Below are positions 34,700 through 42,177 of a stretch of DNA of 64,000 nucleotides, in pieces (the first letter of the stretch is position 1; every line of letters begins with the position of its first letter). The stretch is from Sediminibacterium sp. UBA657 (GTDB lineage: Bacteria > Bacteroidota > Bacteroidia > Chitinophagales > Chitinophagaceae), in contig DBOB01000031.1 of the NCBI GenBank assembly GCA_002299885.1, forward strand, positions 46,243 through 110,242, given 5' to 3'. Both the position numbers and the translations under genes were made by a program. The notes below the pieces were generated by a model that was not told where the DNA came from, searched no databases, and worked only from the letters and a program-made list of their open reading frames with translations.

Positions 34700-36121
34700 A
34701 TGAAAAAATTATTCTTATTTTCTTTTCTGTTTTCGTTTGTCACTTTGACAAATGCTCAAACAGGAAGAGATCAGAGAAAAGCAAATATCGCCACCGAAGA
34801 GTGGCGATATGAGCTTAGTTGTAAAGGGACCGGAGGTTCTGACAATTCTTATTTAATCGATGTGGTTTCTTATTTAAGAGACGATAAATTATCGATTAAT
34901 CAATCAAAGAAAAATGCAGTACATGGTGTTATTTTCAAAGGCGTATTTGGGAATAGTGTTGGTTGTCAAACAAAACCAGCATTAACCAAAAACCCTAATT
35001 TATTTGAAGAAAAAAGAGAATATTTTGATGCCTTTTTTGCAGAGGGCGGTACTTTTTCAAAATTTGTTATTCTTCCAACAGGAAGACCAGACAAGGTTGA
35101 TCAAGTGACAAAGACAGAATATCGTGTCAACATGACCGTACAGGTAAATGTAATTGCTTTAAGAGAGCAGTTAGAAGCAGATGGTATCATTGAAAAATTT
35201 GCAAAACTTGATAAAAGTGTTGCTAAGCCAAGCATTATGATTTATCCAAGTGACATTTGGTGTAAGGCTAAGGGATATGTTAAAAAAACAGATGATCAAA
35301 ATGGTGGTTTTAAAATCACCCCTGATTATGAAAAAGCTATTTTAGATGAGGAGTTTATGACTGCAATGAGCAGTATAAAAAAACTTTTTATTGATAGGGA
35401 TTATGAAAATCTAGTGGACTTACAAAATGAAATTAGAAAAATCGAAGAAGAGAAGATTAAGGATGAATTTTCCGATGATGGAAGACAACTCTCTATGTTA
35501 GATAAGATAATTAATAAGGTGTCACCAGATATAAAAATATCAGCCTATTGGAAAGTGATTCCAAAATTGCCTAATTATCAATTAGAATATCAACTCGAAG
35601 CCCTTGATTCGTATACCTCGGAGCCCGCTTCACAAGAAGGAGGGTTTGGTCCTGAGTCTAGATCTGCATCTATTGGAGAATTAATTTTACAGTCTGTAAA
35701 TGATAAAATGGATGGCTTTATAGGAAGATTTCAAAAATATTTTGATAAAATGCAAGCTCAAGGAAGAAAGGTTGAATTAACTATTACAACATCTTCAAGT
35801 TTTGAGGGCAGTTTAGATAAAGAGTATAATGTTGAAGGAGAATCCTACCCATTGAAAGAGATAATTGGAGTTTGGATGACCGACAATGCACTTTCTGAAG
35901 GAAATCTAGCAGCGTCTAAAAACAAAATAACGATTAAAGATATAAGAATTCCTTTAACCAAAGTTAATAAGTTATCTAAGACCGCAAAACCATCTGCTGT
36001 AACTGCACAAACATTTTTAGAAGACCTTAAAAAATATTTGAAAAAGTTTGAAATTAATTCTACAGTGGAACCAGGAAAACTCGGCCTTGCTACACTTGTA
36101 ATTGGAACTACTCCTGATTAA
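34700..36121 (+). CDS. DUF6175 family secreted protein
   Basis: A 473-residue secreted protein (signal peptide about 1-19, ending TNAQ). The block PSIMIYPSDIWCKAKGY near 176-192, then PDYEKAIL, SSIKKLF, YWKVIPK and the C-terminal FLEDLKKYLKKF and GLATLVIG, matches my memory of DUF6175, a Bacteroidota family of unknown function. The IYPSDIW start of a domain recalls lipoproteins of the LpoB/CsgG type, which is only an impression. It sits between two other secreted proteins with short spacers (15 and 10 bp), so all are probably made and work together at the cell envelope. Confidence 0.7.
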   Translation: MKKLFLFSFLFSFVTLTNAQTGRDQRKANIATEEWRYELSCKGTGGSDNSYLIDVVSYLRDDKLSINQSKKNAVHGVIFKGVFGNSVGCQTKPALTKNPNLFEEKREYFDAFFAEGGTFSKFVILPTGRPDKVDQVTKTEYRVNMTVQVNVIALREQLEADGIIEKFAKLDKSVAKPSIMIYPSDIWCKAKGYVKKTDDQNGGFKITPDYEKAILDEEFMTAMSSIKKLFIDRDYENLVDLQNEIRKIEEEKIKDEFSDDGRQLSMLDKIINKVSPDIKISAYWKVIPKLPNYQLEYQLEALDSYTSEPASQEGGFGPESRSASIGELILQSVNDKMDGFIGRFQKYFDKMQAQGRKVELTITTSSSFEGSLDKEYNVEGESYPLKEIIGVWMTDNALSEGNLAASKNKITIKDIRIPLTKVNKLSKTAKPSAVTAQTFLEDLKKYLKKFEINSTVEPGKLGLATLVIGTTPD

Positions 36122-36131
36122 ATATTTTAAA

Positions 36132-37289
36132 ATGAAAACACTTTTAAGTTTTATTTTGCTTTTTTTGAGTTTTGTTTCAAATGCACAAAATTCACTTAGC
36201 AAAAGCGATGATGTCGCTAGAATTGTATTAAATACATATGTTCCTCCGGATGCAAACATTAAACCTGCTGCGCAAAAATTATTTGAATCTAAATTAAATG
36301 CAATAGTTGCTGCTAATGGAATGGGTGGATCTGGTGCATCACAAAGATTTTTGATTAGTGGTCAAATAAATGAGTTGTCTAAAAACATCATTGTTGGCCC
36401 TCCAGATCAAATTATACTTGAGCTTGAAGTCAACCTAATCATAGGCGATGGCATTGACGGCACTATTTTTGCAACAGAGGCTATCAATATTAAGGCCATT
36501 GGTGATAATGAAACAAAGGCCTACATTGATGCCTTAAAAAAGATAAAGACCGCGGATAAAAATATTTTAGCTTTTGTAGAAAAGGGTAAAACTAAGATAA
36601 TAGAATATTATAATTCTAAATGTGATTTTATTCTTAAACAGGCTAGCTCTCTATCTGATCAAAAATCATATGATAATGCATTATATGTATTGTCAGAAGT
36701 CCCAGAGGTTTGTAAAACTTGTTATGACGGTGCAATGGAGCTTGCGGTAAAAGTATATAAAGCCAAGGTTGAAAACGAATGTCAACTCAATATCACTAAG
36801 GCAAAGGCCTTTATTGCACAAGATAATTGGGACGAGGCAGCTAAGTCGGTTTCAAATTATACTCCAGACATGAGTTGTTATCCTGAGATTAAGGGAATTC
36901 TACAAAGTATCCAAGACCATCGATGTGAAGTTTCACTCGGTAAAGCAAAAGGAGCATGGGCGTCTAGAGACGTTGAAACTACAGGCGCTTACTTATCTGA
37001 GATACCAACGGATTCTAAATGTTATCTAGAGGCAGAAAAAGTTGGAAATGAAGTTAGGGCTTGGGTGAAAGAAAAGGATGGAAGAGAGTGGAAGATGATT
37101 GAAAAAATTCAACAAGACGAACTTGATATGCGTAAAAAAATTCAACAAGATGAAACAGATATTCGTAAAGAAGAACTTGATGTTCGTAAAAAAGCGATTT
37201 CTGCAGCAAGAGATGTTGGCGTAGCGTATGCAAATAATCAGCCAAAGGTTGTTTACAATACCAGGGTAATAAGAACATGGTATCACTAG
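36132..37289 (+). CDS. secreted protein with Cys-containing helical repeats
   Basis: A 385-residue protein from ATG 36132 (MKTLLSFILLFLSFVSNAQ signal peptide); an upstream in-frame ATG at 36102 overlaps the previous gene and is rejected. After an N-terminal domain (about 20-170) containing RFLISGQ and IIGDGIDGT, there are TPR-like helical repeats with regularly placed Cys (EVCKTCYDGA, MSCYPEI, SKCYLEA). A coiled-coil tail repeats KIQQDE(L/T)D(M/I)RK, and the C-terminus reads YANNQPKVVYNTRV. I recall a similar tail in Bacteroides proteins beside DUF6175. It lacks a membrane anchor. The Cys pairs suggest disulfides in the periplasm. Function unknown. Confidence 0.72.
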   Translation: MKTLLSFILLFLSFVSNAQNSLSKSDDVARIVLNTYVPPDANIKPAAQKLFESKLNAIVAANGMGGSGASQRFLISGQINELSKNIIVGPPDQIILELEVNLIIGDGIDGTIFATEAINIKAIGDNETKAYIDALKKIKTADKNILAFVEKGKTKIIEYYNSKCDFILKQASSLSDQKSYDNALYVLSEVPEVCKTCYDGAMELAVKVYKAKVENECQLNITKAKAFIAQDNWDEAAKSVSNYTPDMSCYPEIKGILQSIQDHRCEVSLGKAKGAWASRDVETTGAYLSEIPTDSKCYLEAEKVGNEVRAWVKEKDGREWKMIEKIQQDELDMRKKIQQDETDIRKEELDVRKKAISAARDVGVAYANNQPKVVYNTRVIRTWYH

Positions 37290-37312
37290 TTTTTTGAAAA
37301 TTTAAAATTAAA

Positions 37313-37936
37313 TTGATGAAAAAAGTACTTACGATTATATCCATATTCCTTGCATCTCAAACAATAGGACAACAAATATTTGTTGATGGACAATCTGCAA
37401 CTAGAAAGTTTATTGGTATTGAACCCCAATTTAATTTTTTTAGAGATTGGAGTACCCAGGCAGAGTTTAAATCTGGAATTGGAGAATATGTGCACTTCTT
37501 CCCTGTTGAATTAAAAAATTTAAGAACGGGAGAAAAACTAAATGCATTGCAATTAGAAATGATGGTAAAAACTGCTGATCCTTCTGCTTCTATTGGAGGC
37601 TTTGGAATGAGGAAAAAAGATGAAACAACATCTTTTGCCTATATTGGATTAGATGAGGTAAATGATTTTATTAGTTTTCTAGAAAAAAATGTGGTGCCAA
37701 ATTTAGGACTATCCCTAAATAATAAATCTAGTGAATTTATTTTTAAAGCAAAAGAAATGGTATTCTATTATACTGTTGTAGAAAAAGAAAAAAGAATTTC
37801 AATTAGCATACCTGTAATTGACGAAAACACACAGGCAAGTACTGGTAAGTTCTTATATTTTTGGACAGAAAAGAATGTTGAAGATATACCAAACTTGGTT
37901 AAGGTCTTAAAAGCGGCAGTTGCAAAGAAAAAATAA
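37313..37936 (+). CDS. secreted protein of unknown function
   Basis: A 207-residue secreted protein with a signal peptide (about 1-20, ending TIGQ). The start is ATG 37313 or the adjacent ATG 37316. The mature part has alternating beta-rich segments (EYVHFFPVELKNL, LQLEMMVKTAD, TSFAYIGLDEV) and ends KKK. I do not recognise a family. It lies 23 bp after the repeat protein and before a bidirectional terminator, closing the four-gene operon. A role shared with the three upstream secreted proteins is inference from position. Confidence 0.65.
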   Translation: MMKKVLTIISIFLASQTIGQQIFVDGQSATRKFIGIEPQFNFFRDWSTQAEFKSGIGEYVHFFPVELKNLRTGEKLNALQLEMMVKTADPSASIGGFGMRKKDETTSFAYIGLDEVNDFISFLEKNVVPNLGLSLNNKSSEFIFKAKEMVFYYTVVEKEKRISISIPVIDENTQASTGKFLYFWTEKNVEDIPNLVKVLKAAVAKKK

Positions 37937-37952
37937 GTATTTATAATTAGAA

Positions 37953-37983
37953 TAAAAAAAGGACGCAATTGCGTCCTTTTTTT
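37953..37983. terminator. bidirectional terminator
   Basis: A perfect palindrome (AAAAAAGGACGCAA/TTGCGTCCTTTTTT) between convergent genes, with an A-run on one side and a T-run on the other. Confidence 0.9.
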
Positions 37984-38006
37984 GTAGCACTAAATTATAT
38001 TATTAT

Positions 38007-38429
38007 TTAATTGCTTTTAATTGTTGCTCCCATTACTTTTGCTTTCACATTAGCAGATTGCTTCCATAAGCCCATTTTATAATCAATAGTATACTTAGGA
38101 TTTAAGAACACATCCACATTTGGATTATCAGTAACAAGTCTGTAATTTAACTCATTGGTTGCTCCAGAGAATGCAGATCCGCTCCAAGTGAAATTATTAA
38201 TGGCACCAGCAACTAGTAGGGCAAGTAATAATGATGGAACAGTTCCTAATTTAGGATCCCCGCATCCTTCACATTTATAAGTGGTATTACCAATTTTCTC
38301 TGTAATATCTTTATTACCAAATGCAGATTGTAATACTCCACTAACACCAACTGTGTAACTTAACATTGTTAAAATTGGTAAAATCTTAGGTGTTCTCCCT
38401 AGTTCTAATCCGTTAAAACGAACAATCAT
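38007..38429 (-). CDS. C-terminal part of a lipoprotein whose start is frameshifted
   Basis: From the first in-frame ATG this encodes 140 residues, with KCEGCGDPK (about 52-60), a hydrophobic stretch LLLALLVAGAI and a C-terminal NVDVFLNPKYTIDYK segment of the kind found in small Bacteroidota lipoproteins. The same frame stays open upstream to 38633 and encodes a lipobox (LLASC) and mature lipoprotein sequence. The true gene is therefore about 213 residues, with its start codon one base out of frame. It opposes the four-gene secreted operon and shares its terminator. Function unknown. Confidence 0.6.
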   Translation of the reverse strand: MIVRFNGLELGRTPKILPILTMLSYTVGVSGVLQSAFGNKDITEKIGNTTYKCEGCGDPKLGTVPSLLLALLVAGAINNFTWSGSAFSGATNELNYRLVTDNPNVDVFLNPKYTIDYKMGLWKQSANVKAKVMGATIKSN

Positions 38430-38647
38430 GCCCTTTTTGTTTTTATTAGCGTTATAACTATTTGAAGGAATCCCCCAAAAAGATTTTCCAGAAACTTCAA
38501 TTTCATTTAAACGCTTAATTTCATACTCTGATGAGTTTCTTTGTAGAGAAACATCACTAAGGGCACCATTACCTGTAAACTGTTGGTGTGAACAGCTTGC
38601 TAATAATGTAATTGCTGCTAAAGCAAAAATTCCAAATTTTTTTTCAT
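38430..38647 (-). other. N-terminal lipoprotein segment disrupted at an A8 tract
   Basis: On the minus strand ATG 38647 is followed by eight A, TTT and GGA. As written, the frame reads MKKNLEFLL and stops. With one more A it would read MKKKFGIFALAAITLLASC and run uninterrupted into the downstream coding sequence through SHQQFTG and KNKKGMIVRF. No in-frame ATG, GTG or TTG precedes 38429. The cause is a sequencing error, a real mutation or slipped-strand phase variation. Confidence 0.65.
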
Positions 38648-38835
38648 TTTTTTTATTTTAATTTAAAAAATATAACCTCACAACGGGGGTCTTGTAATTT
38701 AGGCTAGACAGTCAAATATAGTATAATAATTATATTTAATTATAAATATATAAGTATTTTATTATATTCTCACCTTCAAAATTTTGTAAATCAATAAGTT
38801 ATATATTGATATATTTAAGGATTCTTTATTTTCTT

Positions 38836-38856
38836 GAAAGTTGGGGGCTTTTTTAT
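38836..38856 (+). repeat. 21-bp direct repeat, right copy
   Basis: An exact copy of the 3' half of the tRNA-Phe terminator, without the pairing 5' arm, 7 bp downstream of the DUF4249 stop codon. The 5.6-kb distance and exact identity suggest the right boundary of an insertion. Confidence 0.55.
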
Positions 38857-38863
38857 GCAATCT

Positions 38864-39658
38864 TTATTTAATCAGTATCTGTTTTCTTTGAACAGTATGT
38901 GCCGAGAAAATTCCTAGGGCGCCACCAATAATATTGGAGGGTGGATTAGATGGAGTAGTTCCACCGCCTGGCCCAGCACCTGATTGTTGATACAGGGTAT
39001 AGTAATATAAATATGTAGGCCTTGTGATACATTGCATCTCTACAGAAACAATATCTTTTAATTTTACTTCTAAAGAATCTGACCCGCCTCTTAGTGGTCT
39101 TTGATTTTCTTTTCCATTATTCAAATTATCATTGAATACGTGAAAAGTTTGATCTAGCGTATCGTTGATCTTTTGAATAAAACGATAGCTATTGCCCAAC
39201 TGAATTGGGTCAGTATAAACAGGTATAACACTATATCTAATTTCATTATTGACTGGAAAAGGGTTAATCCTTAAACTATCTAAAGCAACTTTTTGTGGCA
39301 TAGTAGAATTGGCAGTATATTTTTTATCTGCAACTTGTACCTCTAAAAAATAGGTGTTCCCATAGATACCTTTTATTTTATTGGTTTTGTATTGCCCTCC
39401 ATTTTCATGTTTTAAAGTGTCTATTGTTCCAAGATTATCTTTAACAATGACAATGGCATTGGTCACTGCAAAAAAATTAGAGGCTTCAGAAATACCAGTC
39501 GATTTGCTGAGTTTGATATAATAAGGTCCAATCTCGTCCGTGATACCTCCATCAATGACAAGCAAAGACTGATTGGGATCCAAGGGTAGCTGAATTTCTT
39601 TTTCACAACCCAATAAAAAAATCCCGATTAAAATTGTACTAAAATATTTTTTAAGCAT
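38864..39658 (-). CDS. DUF4249 domain-containing lipoprotein
   Basis: A 264-residue lipoprotein from ATG 39658; a longer in-frame start inside the receptor gene is rejected because MLKKYFSTILIGIFLLGC is a clean lipoprotein signal (Cys 18). The mature start LVIDGGITDEIGPYYIKLSKS and the following TNAIVIVKDN segment match DUF4249, a Bacteroidota family usually encoded right after a TonB-dependent receptor, as here (2-bp gap). It is presumably the surface partner of that receptor. The substrate is unknown. The C-terminus is Gly/Pro-rich. Confidence 0.82.
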   Translation of the reverse strand: MLKKYFSTILIGIFLLGCEKEIQLPLDPNQSLLVIDGGITDEIGPYYIKLSKSTGISEASNFFAVTNAIVIVKDNLGTIDTLKHENGGQYKTNKIKGIYGNTYFLEVQVADKKYTANSTMPQKVALDSLRINPFPVNNEIRYSVIPVYTDPIQLGNSYRFIQKINDTLDQTFHVFNDNLNNGKENQRPLRGGSDSLEVKLKDIVSVEMQCITRPTYLYYYTLYQQSGAGPGGGTTPSNPPSNIIGGALGIFSAHTVQRKQILIK

Positions 39659-39660
39659 GA

Positions 39661-41982
39661 TTAAAATTTGAATTGATATGTTACACTGGGTACCCACCTA
39701 AATAAGGAGGTTTGAATAATTTGAGTTCTACTAAGATCTTTTGGATCGTCTTGAAAATTAATTTGATACGCATTTTCTCTGCCATACACATTGTATAAAC
39801 TAAAGTTCCAAGATTCTTGAATGCGTTTTTTTCTTTTCTTATCATAAGTGACACTTATGTCCATTCTATGATTGGAGGGCATTCTGTTTCCGTTTCTCGA
39901 TGCATATTGATACAGTGTCTGTCCTTGAATGGAATATTTTCCAGTTGGAAAAGTAACGGCATCTCCTGTATTGTATACAAAAACAGAGGAGACAGACCAT
40001 CTTGAATTAAGGGTATAAACGCCTACAACAGCAATATCATGGGTCCTATCTTGTCTTGCATTGTACCAATTGTTTTGGTTGATACCCGTAATTTTTCTTT
40101 CTGTTTTGGATAAGGTATAACTTATCCATCCAGTTAACATGCCTTCTTTTTTCTTCCATAATAATTCAAGACCATAGGCGCGTCCAATACCAAACAAGAG
40201 CGCGCTTTCTACATCTGCTAAAGTAAATATTTCAGCCCCATCTTTAAAGTCTAATTGATTTTGTAAATTTTTATAATACAATTCTGTGCTTAATTCATAG
40301 CTGTTATTTTTCCATCCTTGTACAAAACCTACACTTAGCTGATCCGCAATTTCGGGTTTAATATTATAGGAATTTCCAATCCATTGATCAGACGGACTTG
40401 ATGCAGTTGAATTACTAAGCAGGTGCAGGTGTTGAATATTTCTGGCATAACCCGCCTTGATGCTTGTTTGGTCTGTGACACGGTAGTTGGCCGTCATCCT
40501 TGGTTCGGGATTAATATAGGTCTTTCCAAAACTTTGTTTATCTAATCGTATTGTATTTACAAGCAAATCCTTTTCATAAACATTATATGCATCGCCGCCC
40601 ATTAAGCTATAAGCAGAAATACGCATCCCATAATCAAGACTTAAGTTGCCGGTTGCTTTATAGTAGTTGCTTATATATAATGCGTTTTCAAGTCCGTTTC
40701 TACCTTTTTTAGGATTACTATTAATCACTGTCCCGCTAAATGTGCTTGGAGTAATATTGTGTAAAATACTATTGAATCCAAAACGTAATGTATTTTTTGG
40801 GTCGAGGTAAAATGTATAATCTTGCTTTAGGTTGATGTCTTTAATATTGGAGTTGATATTAAAATTAGACAAGCCGTTTTTAAGCTTTACATTATAATTA
40901 TAGTCGCTATAAATTAAAGAGGTATTTAAAAACAAACGACTAGATACAATTCTGTTCCATCTAATAGTGCCCGTTTTATTTCCCCAATCAATACCAAAGG
41001 AGTCGCCTAATCCTAATTCGTCTCTTCCAAAATAACCGGAAATATATAATTTATTTTTTTCGTTAATCTTGTAATTCGCTTTCATATTTAGGTCGTAGAA
41101 GTACAAGATATTGTCTTTAAATTCATCAGAGGCACGCAGAAAAACATCTGCATAGGTTCTTCTCCCAGATAGAATAAAGGAAGACTTTTCTTTTTGAAGC
41201 GGTCCTTCAATACTAAGTCGACTGCTTATGAGTCCAAGTCCTCCATTGACATTAAAGTCTTGGTTATTGCCTTCTTTCATTTTTACATCTAACACAGAAG
41301 ACAACCTGCCGCCATACTGAGCAGGACTATTGCCCTTAATTAATGTGGCATCTTTGATGGCATCACTATTAAAAGTGCTAAAAAAACCAAGTAAGTGAGA
41401 TGCGTTATAAACCGGCGCCTCGTCTAATAAAATTAAATTTTGATCTGCACCACCACCCCTAACATAAAAACCACTATTACCCTCTCCAGCCGATTTGACA
41501 CCAGGCAATAGTTGAAGTGTTTTTAAAATATCTTTTTCTCCAAATATAACAGGCACTTTGCTAATAGCATTTAAGTTGAGTGTCTCTGTCCCCATTTGAG
41601 GTTTTAGAAGGTTGTCATTTTTTCTTCCACTTTCCACCACCACTTCTTTCAAGGTATTAGCAGACCTCAATAAAATAGTTAAATTTAAATTACTATCAAG
41701 CCTTACTTGTTCCTTGTATTTTTCATATCCTAACTGAGTAACAACTAGGGTGTATTTTCCTTTTGGTAATGCAATGGCGTAAAACCCATATTCATTAGAA
41801 AGTACTCCGAGACTTGGTAGCTCTTCAATCCTGATTACGGCCCTTATCATAGCCTCACCGGTTGCTTGGTCTTTAATATTTCCGTTTAAAACGAATTTAT
41901 CCTGTCCAAAACTAAATTGAATTTGTAAAACGCATACAATCGTGCACATAAAATAAAGCGCACCCTTTTTTATAAATTTCAT
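39661..41982 (-). CDS. TonB-dependent receptor with carboxypeptidase-regulatory-like N-domain
   Basis: An outer-membrane receptor of 773 residues from ATG 41982; a TTG four codons upstream is less likely. Order: signal peptide (about 1-27), a CarboxypepD_reg-like domain (LNGNIKDQATGEAMIRAVI..., about 30-110), the plug (VPVIFGEKDILKTLQLLPGVKSAGEGNSGFYVRGG, in parts, about 140-220), then a long beta-barrel ending in a C-terminal aromatic (YQFKF). It imports a ligand using TonB energy. The DUF4249 lipoprotein downstream is its likely partner. It is not of SusC length. Confidence 0.9.
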   Translation of the reverse strand: MKFIKKGALYFMCTIVCVLQIQFSFGQDKFVLNGNIKDQATGEAMIRAVIRIEELPSLGVLSNEYGFYAIALPKGKYTLVVTQLGYEKYKEQVRLDSNLNLTILLRSANTLKEVVVESGRKNDNLLKPQMGTETLNLNAISKVPVIFGEKDILKTLQLLPGVKSAGEGNSGFYVRGGGADQNLILLDEAPVYNASHLLGFFSTFNSDAIKDATLIKGNSPAQYGGRLSSVLDVKMKEGNNQDFNVNGGLGLISSRLSIEGPLQKEKSSFILSGRRTYADVFLRASDEFKDNILYFYDLNMKANYKINEKNKLYISGYFGRDELGLGDSFGIDWGNKTGTIRWNRIVSSRLFLNTSLIYSDYNYNVKLKNGLSNFNINSNIKDINLKQDYTFYLDPKNTLRFGFNSILHNITPSTFSGTVINSNPKKGRNGLENALYISNYYKATGNLSLDYGMRISAYSLMGGDAYNVYEKDLLVNTIRLDKQSFGKTYINPEPRMTANYRVTDQTSIKAGYARNIQHLHLLSNSTASSPSDQWIGNSYNIKPEIADQLSVGFVQGWKNNSYELSTELYYKNLQNQLDFKDGAEIFTLADVESALLFGIGRAYGLELLWKKKEGMLTGWISYTLSKTERKITGINQNNWYNARQDRTHDIAVVGVYTLNSRWSVSSVFVYNTGDAVTFPTGKYSIQGQTLYQYASRNGNRMPSNHRMDISVTYDKKRKKRIQESWNFSLYNVYGRENAYQINFQDDPKDLSRTQIIQTSLFRWVPSVTYQFKF

Positions 41983-42023
41983 TTTGTAATTCAATCTTTG
42001 AAAGCCCCAATTAAAAATATTGT

Positions 42024-42031
42024 CAAAGGTA
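42024..42031 (-). promoter_or_regulatory. possible -7 element of the TonB receptor gene
   Basis: The minus strand reads TACCTTTG, matching TAnnTTTG, 41 bp before the chosen start. No clear -33 element is seen. Confidence 0.35.
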
Positions 42032-42108
42032 TCACCAATTTCTTTTTTTATAAAATTATAGATGTTAAAATTGCGGTACTTCTTTAACGTGGTGTAGAGA
42101 ATATTCGA

Positions 42109-42116
42109 TATTTTTG
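42109..42116 (+). promoter_or_regulatory. possible -7 element of the penicillin acylase-like gene
   Basis: TATTTTTG matches TAnnTTTG, 61 bp before the start codon. No clear -33 element is seen. Confidence 0.35.
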
Positions 42117-42177
42117 CAGATGTATTTTTGAATATTACCTTTCTTTCATTTCCGATTGCTTCATTAAATTAAATCAT

